The notes: generated by a model from the letters alone, not told the origin. DNA of 64,000 nt from Heterohyrax brucei (GCA_028571685.1 CM053162.1:63724351-63788350); one strand, 5' to 3'. Counted from the stretch's first letter, positions 35,925 through 47,951 are shown. Translations and numbers: made by a program.

Positions 35925-36024
35925 AACAAACACTGGGCAGGGAGAGCAGTGGAAGCTGCATATAGGTGGGCATGTAAGTTTATACAGGAATGTACATTTT
36001 CACTCAGTCATAATAAAATATATA
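35925..36024 (+). mobile_element. L1 3'-tail insertion, sense
   Basis: ACTGGGCAGGGAGAGCAGTG to CATTTTCACTCAGTCATAAT plus an A/TA-rich tail. It is the same L1 3' end as 31345-31430, in opposite orientation to the adjacent 35838-35909 piece. The two form an inverted repeat with a spacer of about 25 bp. Confidence 0.88.
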
Positions 36025-36187
36025 TATATATGGATTAATGAGGATTGTGTTGGTCTGTTATACACATTTGAATAAAGAGAGTGGCTCAGTGTCCAGTGTT
36101 CTTGGGCCTTTCTGCAGATATAGAACGCAGGAATCAGTTCACAACTTGACTCCAAGGGCTGTCTTTGGAAACATAAACTTTTTGCCT

Positions 36188-36361
36188 TACAGTCCATTCC
36201 AACTCTCAGTGACCCTGTAAGAGAGAGTCAGTTTGCTCTGTAGAGTATCAAGACTGTAATCTTTGTGGAAGCCGACTATCACATGTTCGTCTTGTGGAGC
36301 TCCTGGTTAGTTCAGACCACTGACCTTTAAGGTCAACAGCCAAGGGCTGAACCACCATGCA
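36188..36361 (-). mobile_element. AfroSINE, long subtype, antisense
   Basis: CCATTCCAACTCTCAGTGAC, then the extra module (AGACTGTAATCTTTGTGGAA, CGACTATCACATGTTCGTC) and the antisense head (CCACTGACCTTTAAGGTC). The extra module is absent from the standard copies. Confidence 0.85.
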
Positions 36362-37300
36362 AATATACTTCTCCTTAACTCCTTAACAACTTTCCATACT
36401 CCTGAAAAATCTTCTATCTTTAAGCAAATGAATAAGGTTTTAGTCTGTGATTTTGTTTGTTTGTTTCTCTCTTCAAATGGCTAGACACATTTGAAAATAA
36501 GAAGGAAAAAAGTTGACAAGAATGACATAAATTTTAGAATTGACCAGAACTAGAGACACACCATAATAAATACATGAACAGTAGCTCCAGACATGACTAT
36601 CTGTATGTTGATACTTGAGTAGTGGTAATAGAGCTTTTAACTTCCCAAGTATTCCACCTTTTGTGCTTATCATTATACTTGAATTCTAGCATTAACGCTT
36701 CTGTGAGTTTCTAATCGGGCACATCATTTAGAATGCTTCATAATATTGAAATTCCAAATAACAGAATATGATCTTTCTTATATCAGCTTTGCAACTCTGT
36801 TGGACTTACATCAAAGTTAGCTTGGACAGTTTTGTGGGGACTCAGTAAGCTCCAGGGAACTGAAGAATGGAATGATGGTCAGATGGACAAGTTATGGGAA
36901 AGAACTTCAAAGACCAAGTAGACTTTGTGTCAGCAGTTCTCAGGACAGGCATTGAATGAACTAAATCAACACTTTCGTTCCTTGATGGAGGATTAGCAGC
37001 TGACACACCTCCAATCACGCACCATGGCAGTGTGAACTCGCGTCAAAACTCCCCACAAAGAAGCCACATTTTATTGGTTAGGAGAGAAAGTTAACCTGTT
37101 CAGTATAGGGAAGAGTCACATTTCCTTGCCACTCCACTTATTGCATGAATGAAAGGCATTACAAAGATGTGATTTAAACACATAATCAATATTAACTAAT
37201 CATGAATTTTATGAAGATAATAAGAGAGTGAAGGGGAAGAGAAAAATGATAAGCTACCCTGGAAGTAGTGTTTTATTGAATAATTTAAAATATTTATCTC
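36362..37300. other. Unassigned sequence
   Basis: No recognised repeat or exon. Confidence 0.4.
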
Positions 37301-37304
37301 ATGC

Positions 37305-37500
37305 TTTGGATTAAGCAACTAGTTGAAAATTTACGAAGCAAAACCCTCTGATATCATTTATATCGTTTGATTCTTCCAACAATACTCTGAGGCATTTTAC
37401 TTATACTTTCCTTCGGTTTTATAGATGAGAAAATTACAGTGAAGTTGCTTAAGGTCACGTAGCTAATGTGACAACTGTGAAACTCAGGTCACATTTTCAA
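37305..37500 (-). mobile_element. MIR, antisense
   Basis: AATACTCTGAGGCATTTTAC, then TTTTATAGATGAGAAAATTA and GTTGCTTAAGGTCACGTAGC are clear MIR antisense words in order. Confidence 0.85.
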
Positions 37501-38141
37501 AGATTATGTCTTACATGTAAAAGTGTCTGTGTATGTGTGTATGTGTGAGAGAGAGAGAGAGAATTTGAGTGTTAACTAAAATTTCAGACATTTTGCCTAA
37601 TTTGTTGATACTCTCTAAGATGAAGAAGTAACTTGCCAGCAAGTTATCTGTTCTTCCATCTTTTCCTCCAGTCCCTTAAGATTTTAAGTTTCCTGTCACA
37701 AAGATGTTTAGGGTAACAATAACAGGTAAGGGCATTATTCATCTCAAAAACACGTATGTATATATAAATATGTATGTAAACTGTTGTGCCCATCGTAAGA
37801 AAACTAAATTCTGGTTTGGTGAACTTGGAATTTTAGTTGAAAGGACATGGCTTAAAAGTCACCGTAGTGCCCTCCAAACTCCGCATTTTAGACTAGGGTG
37901 TCTCTTCTGTCTGAAAATGTGTGTCTTTCCTAACCAGCCTTTTCTTTTCTTTTCTTTTCCTTTCGGTTATCCTAATGTGCCTTTCCCAGTCTGTGCTCTA
38001 CTATTTCCCAGGCACATCCTTTCCTCTTGTGAAGAACTCATGTTTCACATCCACTGTTCTTGGACTCCTACTTGAATTGTACTTTTATTAAATTAACTCT
38101 CTTTAGGTCCTGTTCACATGTTTTCTAGTTGGAGGAGTTGT
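37501..38141. other. Unassigned sequence with short (GT)n/(GA)n patch
   Basis: A GTGTGT-to-GAGAGAGA patch at about 37527-37563 and a TTTTC run at 37942-37963. Nothing else recognised. Confidence 0.4.
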
Positions 38142-38311
38142 TTTCAAACGCGGCAGCACACTAGACCAACCTGGAGAGCTTATAAAACTTCCTATGTCCA
38201 GATCAATTAAATCAGAGACTGTGCAGCTGAAGTCTTGGCATCTGTAATTGTCTGCACTCCCCAGGTGATGCCAGTGTGTAGCCAGGGGTGAGAATCACTG
38301 TGTTGAGCTTT
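38142..38311 (+). mobile_element. MER5A-like hAT nonautonomous DNA transposon
   Basis: Near-palindromic order typical of MER5A: AGACCAACCTGGAGAGCTTA, then CAGATCAATTAAATCAGAGA, then CTCCCCAGGTGATGCCAGTG and GGTGAGAATCACTG. About 170 bp, the usual size. Confidence 0.82.
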
Positions 38312-39105
38312 CCTTCCAGCCCTGAATAATTACTTTTCACCATCCCCCATCTAGGTATCCATTGGCAGATTGCGCCAGGGCAGGGATTCATTTCCTGCGG
38401 TGATGGCAGGCAGAAGCAGCTATTACAGGGCCCGGGCAAGGCCCATCCGGGGTGGGAAATGGAGTTATGGGTGTTTTAGCTTTGTTACTAGCAGTCCACC
38501 ACCAGATATTTTTTCTTTTTCTTGCTGAAGAGAGTCATTCACTCTGCCACTCGAGTAACTGGAAAGATTTCTATAAGAGAACCGATTACAGCAGAATTGC
38601 TCCTTTGGATAATGAGTCCAACCAAGAGGAAGAAAGGGTTTCCGGGTCAGCCCACAGAAAGCTAGGGGAGCCTCGCAGGGTAACAATAGCAATGAGAGCA
38701 TCCGTAGTCAGAATACACCTGCCATCTCCTGCAGGGGGCCGACGGCCATTGTGAATGAATAGCTCTGGCTCTACCTCTTGGCTAAACCCAAGATAACCAA
38801 GAATGGATATTACAAAGCACATCGTAATTTCTGGAAACTTGTACAACTCTCCACATCCAGAATGAATCTCATGCTAGTTAAAGCAGAATGTCTAGAGAGG
38901 AGACCCAGTGATCAATATTTTGTAAAATTCTCTGGGTTATTCCAATACACACCCTAGGTTGAAACCACCGTACAAGTCAGAAAACAGCTTTTGAGGGAAC
39001 AATCCAAACTTTCATTTCTTCTGCTCGGTCAGGGTAAGAAGATCAAACAAGAGATTCGCCCTCTTCTTTCAGTCTTCCCCATCAATTGTTAACCTCTCTG
39101 CCGAG
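38312..39105. other. Unassigned, GC-richer low-repeat block
   Basis: At 38330-38760 the base composition rises and a plus frame of 100 codons (38452-38754) is open. It has no recognisable domain. Splice-like signals flank 38531-38679, but the donor is weak. Conserved noncoding sequence, a noncoding-RNA exon or chance are all possible. Confidence 0.35.
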
Positions 39106-39265
39106 GCTTTGAAACCATGGTGGCATGGTAGTTAAGTACTACCTCTGCTAACCAAAAGACTAGCAGTGCAAATCTGCCAGGCACTCTTTGGAAACTGAGG
39201 CAGCTCTGCTCTGACTTATATGGTCACTATGAGTTGAATTTGTACAGACAGTAGGGGCTTTAGCT
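39106..39265 (+). mobile_element. AfroSINE, sense
   Basis: Head CCATGGTGGCATGGTAGTTA, B box CAGTGCAAATCTGCCAG and 3' domain TCACTATGAGTTGAATTTG. Confidence 0.9.
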
Positions 39266-39849
39266 TCTTTGGCAACTGAGGTTGATTGATTTCAGATTGT
39301 GGAAATGATTTTTGATCGTGTACTTTGTTTTCTTAATATTGGGTTTTTCTCTTAGCTACTCTGCTTTTCTAAAAGGACATTGCAAAACATGTGAGAAATA
39401 AAGGTGATGTGCTTGAAATGATCATGTTTGTTTCTCTAACGCTCAGAAGTTCTGTTTCTCCTTTAAAATAATCAATGGATAGAACACGACTGGCAAATAT
39501 CTTTGAGTGACATATCATTTCCTTGGCGGGTCTCAGTTACATCTGGTAGATGTGATGATCCGTATTTACCAAAGCTCAGAGAAATTAAGAAGCTTTTTGG
39601 TACTTCTCACCCCAAATCTCCTGTCCTCTCCTTTACAAACAGCTGTTTTATAGTGTGCACAAGTTACACTATTAATTTGAGACTGGGAACAGACAAGACG
39701 CGTAATTTTCTTTTCCTTCCAGGAATCTTCAGCTCAGTTGAGGAAACCAAACACAAGTTTAAATGTAATATTATGTAATTCAATGGCTCCGTATTTCTAG
39801 TAAAAATCAATACTACCAGTACAGTAGTTCAAAATGTGGATTCCTAGGC
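39266..39849. other. Unassigned sequence
   Basis: No recognised repeat or exon. Confidence 0.4.
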
Positions 39850-40210
39850 ATCAGTTTGAGATCTTTTTGGTGGTAAATACATATGTAACAAAACATTTGA
39901 CATTTCAAAACATTCTTCACATGTATAACGTATGATGGGGTAGCACTGAATTCATCATGTTGTACAACCGTTACCATCATCTGTTTCCAAATTTTCCCAT
40001 GGACCTTGTAAAGCCCAATGTGCCCTAAGCAATAGCTATAACTTTCAGCTTCTTTCCTGTCTATCCCTGTAACCACTAATAAACTGAGGTCTGTATATAC
40101 TTGCCTCTTCTAGATATTTCATAAAAATGCAATCATGCAATCCTTGTCTTTCTGGGACTGACTTATGTCCCTCAGCATGATGCTATAGCTTAGCATTTCC
40201 CTATATTGAC
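39850..40210 (-). mobile_element. Old L1-type 3' end, antisense
   Basis: TGTTGTACAACCGTTACCAT, then CTGTTTCCAAATTTTCCCAT, then CTTTCTGGGACTGACTTATG follow the order of a widespread mammalian L1M-like 3' repeat. The family assignment is from memory. Confidence 0.5.
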
Positions 40211-41392
40211 TTAGAGTTTTCATGTTTATCAAGTTGCCTTGATGGTTAGTTGTATGTACTCAACTTGCTAAGCCTTACTGTCCTCAAAAAGCAACAGTAA
40301 CATTTACTATCAATTCCCTGTGACTCTTCAATGGTATAATTTGTATAAAACACTTAATAGTTCCATATACATAATAAACAATATCTAAACTACATATGTG
40401 TCAAATTATGTGATATTGCCTTACATTATTTTATATTAAAAATCAGTGCAAGTATTTTAACTCAACAGGGGAAGCTTAAACTGTAACAATTAAAGGGATG
40501 GAGAGACTTGGTCAAGGTCAGATGGAGTTAATTAAAGAATGCTTCACTGTGTTGTTGAGTTTCAAAGGGCCTTGAATCAGCAGAAAAAGAAAGGAAAAAG
40601 GCAATTACTCCAGTTAAAGCAAATGACTTTTGACAATAAGTGAGAACATAATAGCTGACTAACTTGACCAAATCACCATGTTATTTTTATAGCAACTTTT
40701 AGCTTTATGATCATTTATTGTAATATTATAATTTATCATTTTGAATAATTCTTTTGAAGCATCATCTCATATCCTCAACAGTTTCTGGTTCATATACATC
40801 TTTTAGGTACTTGATGGATTAAAAGGTAAAGTGTTATGAGTTCAAAGCTGTCCTTGACGAATGCTTTGTGGACACAATGCTGTGAGAAGTAAAGAAAGCA
40901 CCTTGAATTTTATGAGAACTGCAGGCACTTGCGCTAACCAGCGGGACTTCAGCATCTCCAAGGCAGATACTACAGTCAATGGGCTAAATAATCTGAGTTC
41001 AGAAAATGTGCAAACATTAGTATAGTCTGGCTTTGGGGACCTGGGCAACTTGAAAATCTGCATTCCTGTCAAGTGGAAGTGTAACCTTTTGAAGCCTGTG
41101 AAAGCAAACAGAATATAGTCTGAGTACACAAACAACAAAAATAGCATACAGAGAGACTCATGGAATCAACGTTTTATACCTCTTTAAAGGAGTGCAGATT
41201 GTAAAGAGCACTGAGCTTCCCAAATGTACTTGCTATCATTTTTCCCCAGAGAAAGAAGAATGCAGGTGATCTAAGTCAGGGCTTGGGATCCATAGTTATC
41301 CAAAAGCCACAGAAGGCATATGAACTACACATGACATACAGATGAGTTCTTACTTACGTACTCTGATTTGAAATTTCATTTGCCACCATTTA
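40211..41392. other. Unassigned sequence
   Basis: No recognised repeat or exon. Confidence 0.4.
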
Positions 41393-41598
41393 TGTTAACA
41401 TCAACTCATCTACTCAAAATGTAAACATTTATTGTCTATCCACTCTGTATTGGTATAAGAGTGTATGTAGGTATAAAAGTATACATCAGTATAAAACTGT
41501 ATGTGTGATGAGAAAATAAAGGTGAGTAAGAAATTATTCTGTGAAGAGAAAAGATGTGTGCAATACAGGGAAGACTGGTATCTGCACAAGTAGAATGG
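41393..41598 (+). repeat. Local direct duplication, copy 1, with 18-bp minisatellite
   Basis: Begins GTTAACATCAACTCATCTAC and ends near GAAGACTGGTATCTGCACAA. It holds three degenerate GTATAAGAGTGTATGTAG units (about 41452-41508). Copy 2 is at 42475-42673 in the same order. Part resembles antisense L2/MIR-type 3' text, so two insertions of one old repeat are an alternative. Confidence 0.75.
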
Positions 41599-42474
41599 AG
41601 AAAGTAAGAAATATTCGCCAAAAGAAAGATGTCTGCATAAAGTCTCGGTACTAAAGCAGAGACTTTGATGGAGGATATAGACTCAGTTATGTAAGAAAAT
41701 CTAGAGTCTTTGTTTTTTATTTTTTTATCAATCTATTCATGCCTGTCATATCTAAGTCTTTAGTACAACAGGGTGTAAGTATTGATAGTTTGAGAAATGC
41801 CTCAAGGGTTGATTCTGGTAATACTGAGAAATCACTCAGTTTGATGAAGGAGGACTTCTTTCTCTCTGAGGTGATCCAGGAAGGTTTGTAGGAAGAGGTA
41901 TCATAGAAATAATTACTTGAAGCTTAGAACGGCAAAAAAAGTCTTTGAAAGAAAACTGACTTTAGAAAGAGAAAATGATAATACCAGAGATATCAGGTAC
42001 AAAGTTGATTCACAGTTTTGAAAGGACCATGCTATAAGCCCTGATAGACCTACGTCCTGTATAGTGACACTTTAGTGCCATGAGTTGTGAGACAGGAAGG
42101 GAAACTCTCACTATCTCTCTACTGAAGGAATCTCTGAGTATCTCTGGGATCACTGTGGTCTATTCAAGGCTGGATTAGGCACATGTGACCAGTGTAGTCA
42201 CACAGATCTGTGGATTCAGAAGAATTCTGCCCTTGAGATTCCGTACTCTAAGTGGTTGTCTTGAAATTCTTAATAATTTTATCCTGGTATTGGCAGTTAG
42301 TAAGGGAAACTCACTGAGACAATGGAACCAGCATTGGTAGCTTGCAACCTTGGCTCATGCAGGGTCTTCCCACCTCCCCAGGACAGGGAACCTTAGAACA
42401 GGGAATGAGCTATCTCCATACTTGAATTGAAAAATCCAATACAAAGCTACCAGAAAGTAACTACTTACACGACT
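41599..42474. other. Unassigned sequence between the two duplicated copies
   Basis: No family identified with confidence. Confidence 0.4.
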
Positions 42475-42673
42475 CATGTTAATCTCAACTCATCTACTCC
42501 AAATATAAACATTTGTTGCCTACCCACTCTGTAATAAGAGTGTGCGTAAGTATAAGAGTGTATGTAGGTATAAGAGTCCATGTGTGATGGCAAAACAAAG
42601 ACAAATTAAGAATCTGCTCTGTGAAGAGAAAAGGTGTGTGCAATACAAGGAAGATTGGTATGTGTGCAAGTAG
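42475..42673 (+). repeat. Local direct duplication, copy 2, with 18-bp minisatellite
   Basis: GTTAATCTCAACTCATCTAC to GAAGATTGGTATGTGTGCAA, collinear with 41393-41598 including the three GTATAAGAGTGTATGTAG-like units. Confidence 0.75.
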
Positions 42674-43368
42674 ACCTTCGTTTGTCGTTTTCTTGACATT
42701 GGAGTAAATTACTAAACTTATTGATCTGGAGTAAAGAGAATTAAGTATTTCAAATCAGTCAGATATGTAACAGGTCTTGAACCCACAAATCTGTAGTCCT
42801 GTTTGTCTGGGCTTTCAGCTGCTTTTGTATCCAACTGCAATAGTGAACACATGTACTGCTAAGATGTCTAAGTCTGCCTGTCAGAAACATTGAAACAAAA
42901 ATCACTACACTTACATTTTTTTTTTAATTAGCTTATCACTCTATTTCTAAGCTCTATAATTGCTTAAGGTAAACATAAAAATTGCATTGAATCTCTGCCT
43001 CCTCTAAACTATTTGATAATCATGAGGATGTAAGTACATGTGAAAATATCCAAGTATATATTTAGATTTCTCATGACCCTTTTGAATACAAAGTCCCCTA
43101 GATTAGGTCATTTCTTTTATTTAAAAAATAAAACCAAAGCACAATTTTTTTTTTTTTTTTACTTGTTTGTTTTTGGTTTTAATACTTTGTAATATTTTAA
43201 TTGCAGCAAACTTCAATTGGTATAGTAGTTGGGACCAGAAAATTAGCCATGTAAGCAAAATCAGGCAGAGGGGTCTTACTAGTCAACAGGAAAAGTTCTG
43301 CTTAATAGATGCTGTTTAATATTGTTTGTTAAAACAATAAAAATTATCATACTCTCAGCTATCAATAT
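42674..43368. other. Unassigned AT-rich sequence
   Basis: Poly-T at about 43146-43160. Nothing else recognised. Confidence 0.4.
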
Positions 43369-43528
43369 ATTAACCCATTGCCTTTGAGTCTATTCTGACT
43401 CATAACAACACTATGGGACACAGTAGAACTTCCTCAAAGGGATTCCAAGAAGGAAATGCCATCCTTGGACTGTTGACTTTTTTTGATTAGCAGCCAAGTT
43501 TTTAACCATTGTGCAACCAGGTCTCCAA
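43369..43528 (-). mobile_element. AfroSINE, antisense
   Basis: CCCATTGCCTTTGAGTCTAT, GATTCCAAGAAGGAAATGCC and head TTTAACCATTGTGCAACCAG. Confidence 0.88.
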
Positions 43529-43659
43529 ATATATAAATGTACAGAAGAATACAAAAAGTCAAACTAATGTGTATATGTGTACACTGTTGTTTAAGACATT
43601 AGACACATCAAGAATCAATGTGTTAACTTTCTTGTTTAAAAACATTAAAAATAGTTTGC

Positions 43660-45092
43660 AAGTAGAAACTGGATCTCATTAAAGTGAAAATCTATTGTTT
43701 TCTTACGGACTTTATCAACAAAGTGAAGGGGAACAGATAGATTAGGAGAAAATCTGGGGAAATCATATATCTGACAAGGGTCTAACGTCTAGAATGCATG
43801 AAGAACTCCTACAACTTACTAACAAAAACACAAAAGACTTTATCAAAAAATGACTTGAACAGACACTGGCAAATATGTTCTATACCACTAATTATTAGGG
43901 AAATGTAAGTCAGAGACATAGTGAGATTTTACTTCATGCCTACTAAGATGACTACAACTTAAAAATAAAAAGGAGAGCATCGGGGGCTGGTGAAGCTGTG
44001 AAGTAGAAACCTCCCCGCTTGCTGGTAGACTGCGAAACGGTAGAGCGGTTGTGGAACTCACTCTGTCAGATCTTCAAAATACTGAACATAGAATTATCAT
44101 GTCATTTAGCAATTCTACTGCTAGACAAATAGCCCGGAAAATGAAAACAGGTACACCAGTGATTTCCAGAGGCTCTTACTCAGCCCTAAAGAGGAACAAA
44201 CGCCTGATACATACTACAACAAAGATGAAACGGGAAAGCGTCATGCGGAGTGAAGTCAGACAGCCACAAAAGAACAAATACCGTATGACTTTACTTATAT
44301 AAAAGAGCTAGACTAGGCAGCTGTATAGAGACCAAAGTCATTGCCAAGGGTAGGTAGGAGAGACGAAGAAAGAGGGACTCATTTCTTGGGGGACACTGAG
44401 CTTCTGTTAAGAAAATGCGTAACAGTAACGACTGCACGATATGACAAAGACAATTAACGCTGTTGGATTTGACATGTAAAGATAATTGAAATGGTAACTG
44501 TCGCGTTATGTACTAGGACTGCCAGTTAACTCTGCGAAGTTAATTGTTCTAGGTGCTACATACGTCATTGCTGAATACCACTATTGTAACCTTTGTAGTA
44601 CTCCCGTTGGGAAGCTAGGCGCCTAGTCCACCCCTCGAAGCAATTTTGGAACTCTTTCTGGACTGGCCACTGCACACTGTGGCACGGTGGCAAGTTTGGA
44701 AGCTCCATTGTGTGGTTGTCTGTATGGTAGTTTTCAGCCGGTAAACAAAAAGCAGCATTGGAACTCCCTCCCAACTCAGCTGATCCGGCCCCCAAAGACT
44801 TTTTTGTTTACCAGAAGATAAAGGAAATATTTAAAGGAAGACATCTGATGGCATTCAGGGCATCAAGGCTAATACAACAACAGCTCTGATGGCCATTCCA
44901 GACAGAGTTCCAGAACTGCTTTGAAGGGTCAACTAGGTATTGGTGTCAGTGCGCAGGTTCCAAAGGGCAGTACTTAGAAGGTGACCATGGTGATATCCAG
45001 CGATGAGGTACGAAGCAGTTTTTCTAAGGTGACTACACAAACATAACTGGCAGCATGAGTATACATATTTGCCACTGTTAAAAAAAAAAAAA
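43660..45092 (+). mobile_element. L1M 3' end, split by a mariner fold-back
   Basis: ORF2 C-terminal remnant and 3' UTR of an old L1: ACAAGGGTCTAACGTCTAGA, ATTAGGGAAATGTAAGTCAG, TATGACTTTACTTATATAAA. The 3' UTR breaks at GCGTTATGTA (about 44512) and resumes at ACATATTTGCCACTGTTA plus poly-A (about 45062-45092), with the fold-back between. Confidence 0.82.
44513..45059 (+). mobile_element. Mariner-derived fold-back element, copy 4
   Basis: 547 bp between TA sites (44511-44512 and 45060-45061), inserted in the L1M 3' UTR. The left arm CTACATACGTCATTGCTGAA matches the right arm in reverse complement. The plus strand of the loop and right arm carries mariner C-terminal text. The arm's minus frame at 44565-44795 reads KEFQNCFEGWTRRLAS, the mariner C-terminal motif in the mirrored arm. 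Confidence 0.85.
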
Positions 45093-45990
45093 AACAAAAA
45101 CCTTTGAAAAGTGCTTGAGTGTCCCTTGAAGCCATGTAACTTATGATAAATTTTTTTTTTTTTTTTGCTGTGCTTTGGCAAAGTATCATATTCTTTTCTA
45201 ACTTCAGACAAGTTCAAAGTATTTTATCCTTTGAACTTCTAATGTACCAAAATACTCCCAAGTGTTTACTGTGAAGATTTTTTTCCACAATCTCTTCCTC
45301 AAGGGTCCTCTTCATCACCACCTGTCTCCTCATTTATGTTGAGACTTTGACTTTATCTGGCCTGTAGAATATCAGCATTACTAACCTCACCACAGTCTTC
45401 TATTTCATCTATAATTCTGTTTAAGTTTGATTTAAATTTCATTTCCATCATTATCATTTTTCATTTTTCATTTATTTGTTAGTCTTCAGTTCTTATCCAT
45501 CAATTCCCTTCTTCAGGTCTCCATTCATATAAAATATCCTATTGCTTTATGCCTGAGAGCAAGGAGGTAACACAGCTGTACTCTGCTGTTTGTGAGCCAA
45601 CCTAGTGACAGAAGTGCAGTGATGAATTATCAATAGACGGAGAACAGTGACAAGGCTGGCCGCTCACTATGCCACTCATCTGATATTTACCTAGCTGATT
45701 TGTAGACTGAGTAGCATTTCAGGAAAGATTTCTCCAGTTAATCACAGTTAAGATACAGTGGTAACTGAAATTTCAATTGTGTTATTGGAGGCTGGAATTA
45801 TTTAAACAAACTGTGATAACTTCAAATATAGGCATGTCAGAACTTAAAATATAAGCACAACCGAGCAAAGCTTGCATTTTGCAATATTCTCAACTATGTA
45901 AAATTATCTTCTGGTTTTATGCACTATTGAGTATGTTTGTTTTCTTTCCCAAAATAAACACTTCATTGTCCTCTTGTACAAAATAAGACA
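45093..45990. other. Unassigned sequence
   Basis: A poly-T run at about 45151-45166. No repeat family or exon recognised. Confidence 0.4.
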
Positions 45991-45994
45991 AAAA

Positions 45995-46195
45995 CCAAAT
46001 CTGTTGCTTTCAAGTCAAGTTTGACTCACAGACACCCTATAAGACAGAGTAGACATGATCCCTATGGTTTCCGAGGTAGCACTCTTTGCAGAAACATGCT
46101 GTCATATCTTTCTCCCATGAAACTGTGAAGTTTGAGCCACAAACCTTGCAGATATCAGCTGAGCAATTAATTCACTGCCCCTCTTGGGTTCCTTC
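45995..46195 (-). mobile_element. AfroSINE, long subtype, antisense
   Basis: GTTGCTTTCAAGTCAAGTTT, the extra module (AAACATGCTGTCATATCTTT) and the antisense head (AATTCACTGCCCCTCTTGGG). Confidence 0.85.
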
Positions 46196-46827
46196 CATAA
46201 AAATAATTATTGTTATTTATCAGTTTATGTCCAAAAATCTATATTAATATGAACTGTTGTTTGTAAATATTGTGAATTGCTTCACATAAAGTCAGTGTAA
46301 CTATGCAAGACTGACACACTTGCTTCATTAAATTTTAATTAATTGTTGAACTTCATCGTATAATGTGAAAAATGTTGATCCACTCTTTTCATGAGAAGAA
46401 AACAGAGTAGGTGACTTACAACAACTAAAGGCTGAATTTTAGTTCAGGGCAAAGTAGTCATTGAGAGAGTGTATTTATTGCAGACCCAACATAACATGAT
46501 AGATTCTTCACAATCCACCTAGAACATCAATGTTGACTGAATGATGTAACTAATATCCTCACACCTGTACTGCATAGAGTCATCTGGAAATTTATAATTT
46601 TTTTTGGTTGTCCGTGTATAACCATACGAAAAACTCTGACGATAAGAATCACCACCACCAGCTGGCTTCTCTGAGGCTGAAATCAAATATATCCTCAGTC
46701 TCTGCCTTCTCCATTTCTGACAACAGCCATTCCCTTCACAGCACACTTCTCAGTTGGGTTTGGTGTGTCATTGGCAAGGTCACAGAAAACTCATGGGAAT
46801 AATACAACCAAATAAAAACCTAAATAA
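46196..46827. other. Unassigned sequence
   Basis: No recognised repeat or exon. Confidence 0.4.
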
Positions 46828-46828
46828 C

Positions 46829-46986
46829 AGAACCAAAAACCCACTGCTGTCCAGTGAATTCTGACTCGTGTGACCCTATAGACAGAGAGGAACTGTTCCA
46901 TAGTCTCCAAGGAGCACCTTGCAGATTTGAACTGCCAAACTTTTAGTTAGCAGCTGTAGCACTCAACCACTGCACCACCACAGTCT
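46829..46986 (-). mobile_element. AfroSINE, antisense
   Basis: CCCACTGCTGTCCAGTGAAT, CAAGGAGCACCTTGCAGATT and head CAACCACTGCACCACCA. Confidence 0.92.
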
Positions 46987-47547
46987 CTTAATAACAGAGA
47001 AGGGTGTAAATAGAAATGAAGATAAGCAAAGGGCAAGGATCTGGAGAGGTCCCACATTGGGCCTCAACATCTAGGAGACACATTTACCTCTCTAAGATTT
47101 ATACAGCCTTCCTGACAACTAGTGTTCATTCTCATCCATCAAGAGGCTTTCAAAGAGGAAACAGTGGATTTCATCTGGCAGATTCAGCAGTTGGTGGCTC
47201 CTCTCAGTTCTCAGCTCTGTGCAGATGTGTTGATTCACCCACCACCTTCCTTCTGTCTGTGAGCCAGTTCTGCCCACTGCCACTGTCTGCTTACTTTCTG
47301 GTTTCTGCCGCCACCAGTTCTCAGCAGCTCAGCTCTGCTGTGTTTGCCATGGTGTCTCTAAGTCTTCGGTGTTTGTAGCTCGGTGCGTGTTACCAGCTCA
47401 GTGCTAGAACCTTTCACCTGTGTCACAGTTCTTCCAAGAGGGTCTTAGTGCACCCTGTGTATAAAGGACACATTTGTTTCCTATCTCTCTCTGATTAGGA
47501 AGCCCACTCTGTAGCTGTGTTCTAGGGGACTTTATAGGCTGGCCAAT
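46987..47547. other. Unassigned GC-richer block, possibly LTR-like
   Basis: Composition shifts to pyrimidine and GC (CTCAGTTCTCAGCTCTGTGC, GTGTATAAAGGACACATTTG). A TATAAA-like word lies at about 47457-47463. Open over 120 codons with no domain. An old LTR is possible but no family is recognised. Confidence 0.3.
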
Positions 47548-47690
47548 GTACTCACTGCCATCAAGTCGACTCTGACTCAGAGTAACCCTGCGGGGGAGAG
47601 TAAGAATGCTCCACAGGATTTTCAAGGAGTAGCTGGTGAATTCCAACTGCCAACTTTCTGGTTAGCAGCCATACTTATTCACCATTTTTG
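47548..47690 (-). mobile_element. AfroSINE, antisense
   Basis: ACTGCCATCAAGTCGACTCT, TTCAAGGAGTAGCTGGTG and head region ATTCACCATTTTTGCAG. Confidence 0.88.
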
Positions 47691-47951
47691 CAGACAGATT
47701 AGCCCATGTAGTTGTTTTTAATTACCTGGCAGACTCTTGAATCAATCCAGGTAAAAATCTGGCTGAATGAGTGTTATATAAAGAAACTACTGCTCCATCA
47801 TAATAAAGTTGCATTTTTTGGTCTGTGCAATATAGGGAAAGAAACTATATACATGTAGGTACTTAGAAAGGAATGTTTTCCAGAGTTGGGACAGGAGAGG
47901 AAAGGATAACATTATTTTGTGTTTGCCACTTTTCACATGCCATTTTACTTA

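Noticed and set aside
41450-42600. CRISPR-like regularly spaced repeats
   Set aside because: Three degenerate 18-bp units without unique spacers, in a mammalian genome: a minisatellite.
47016-47378. 120-codon plus frame as a gene
   Set aside because: No domain, biased Ser/Leu composition from a pyrimidine-rich block, and no splice or conservation evidence.
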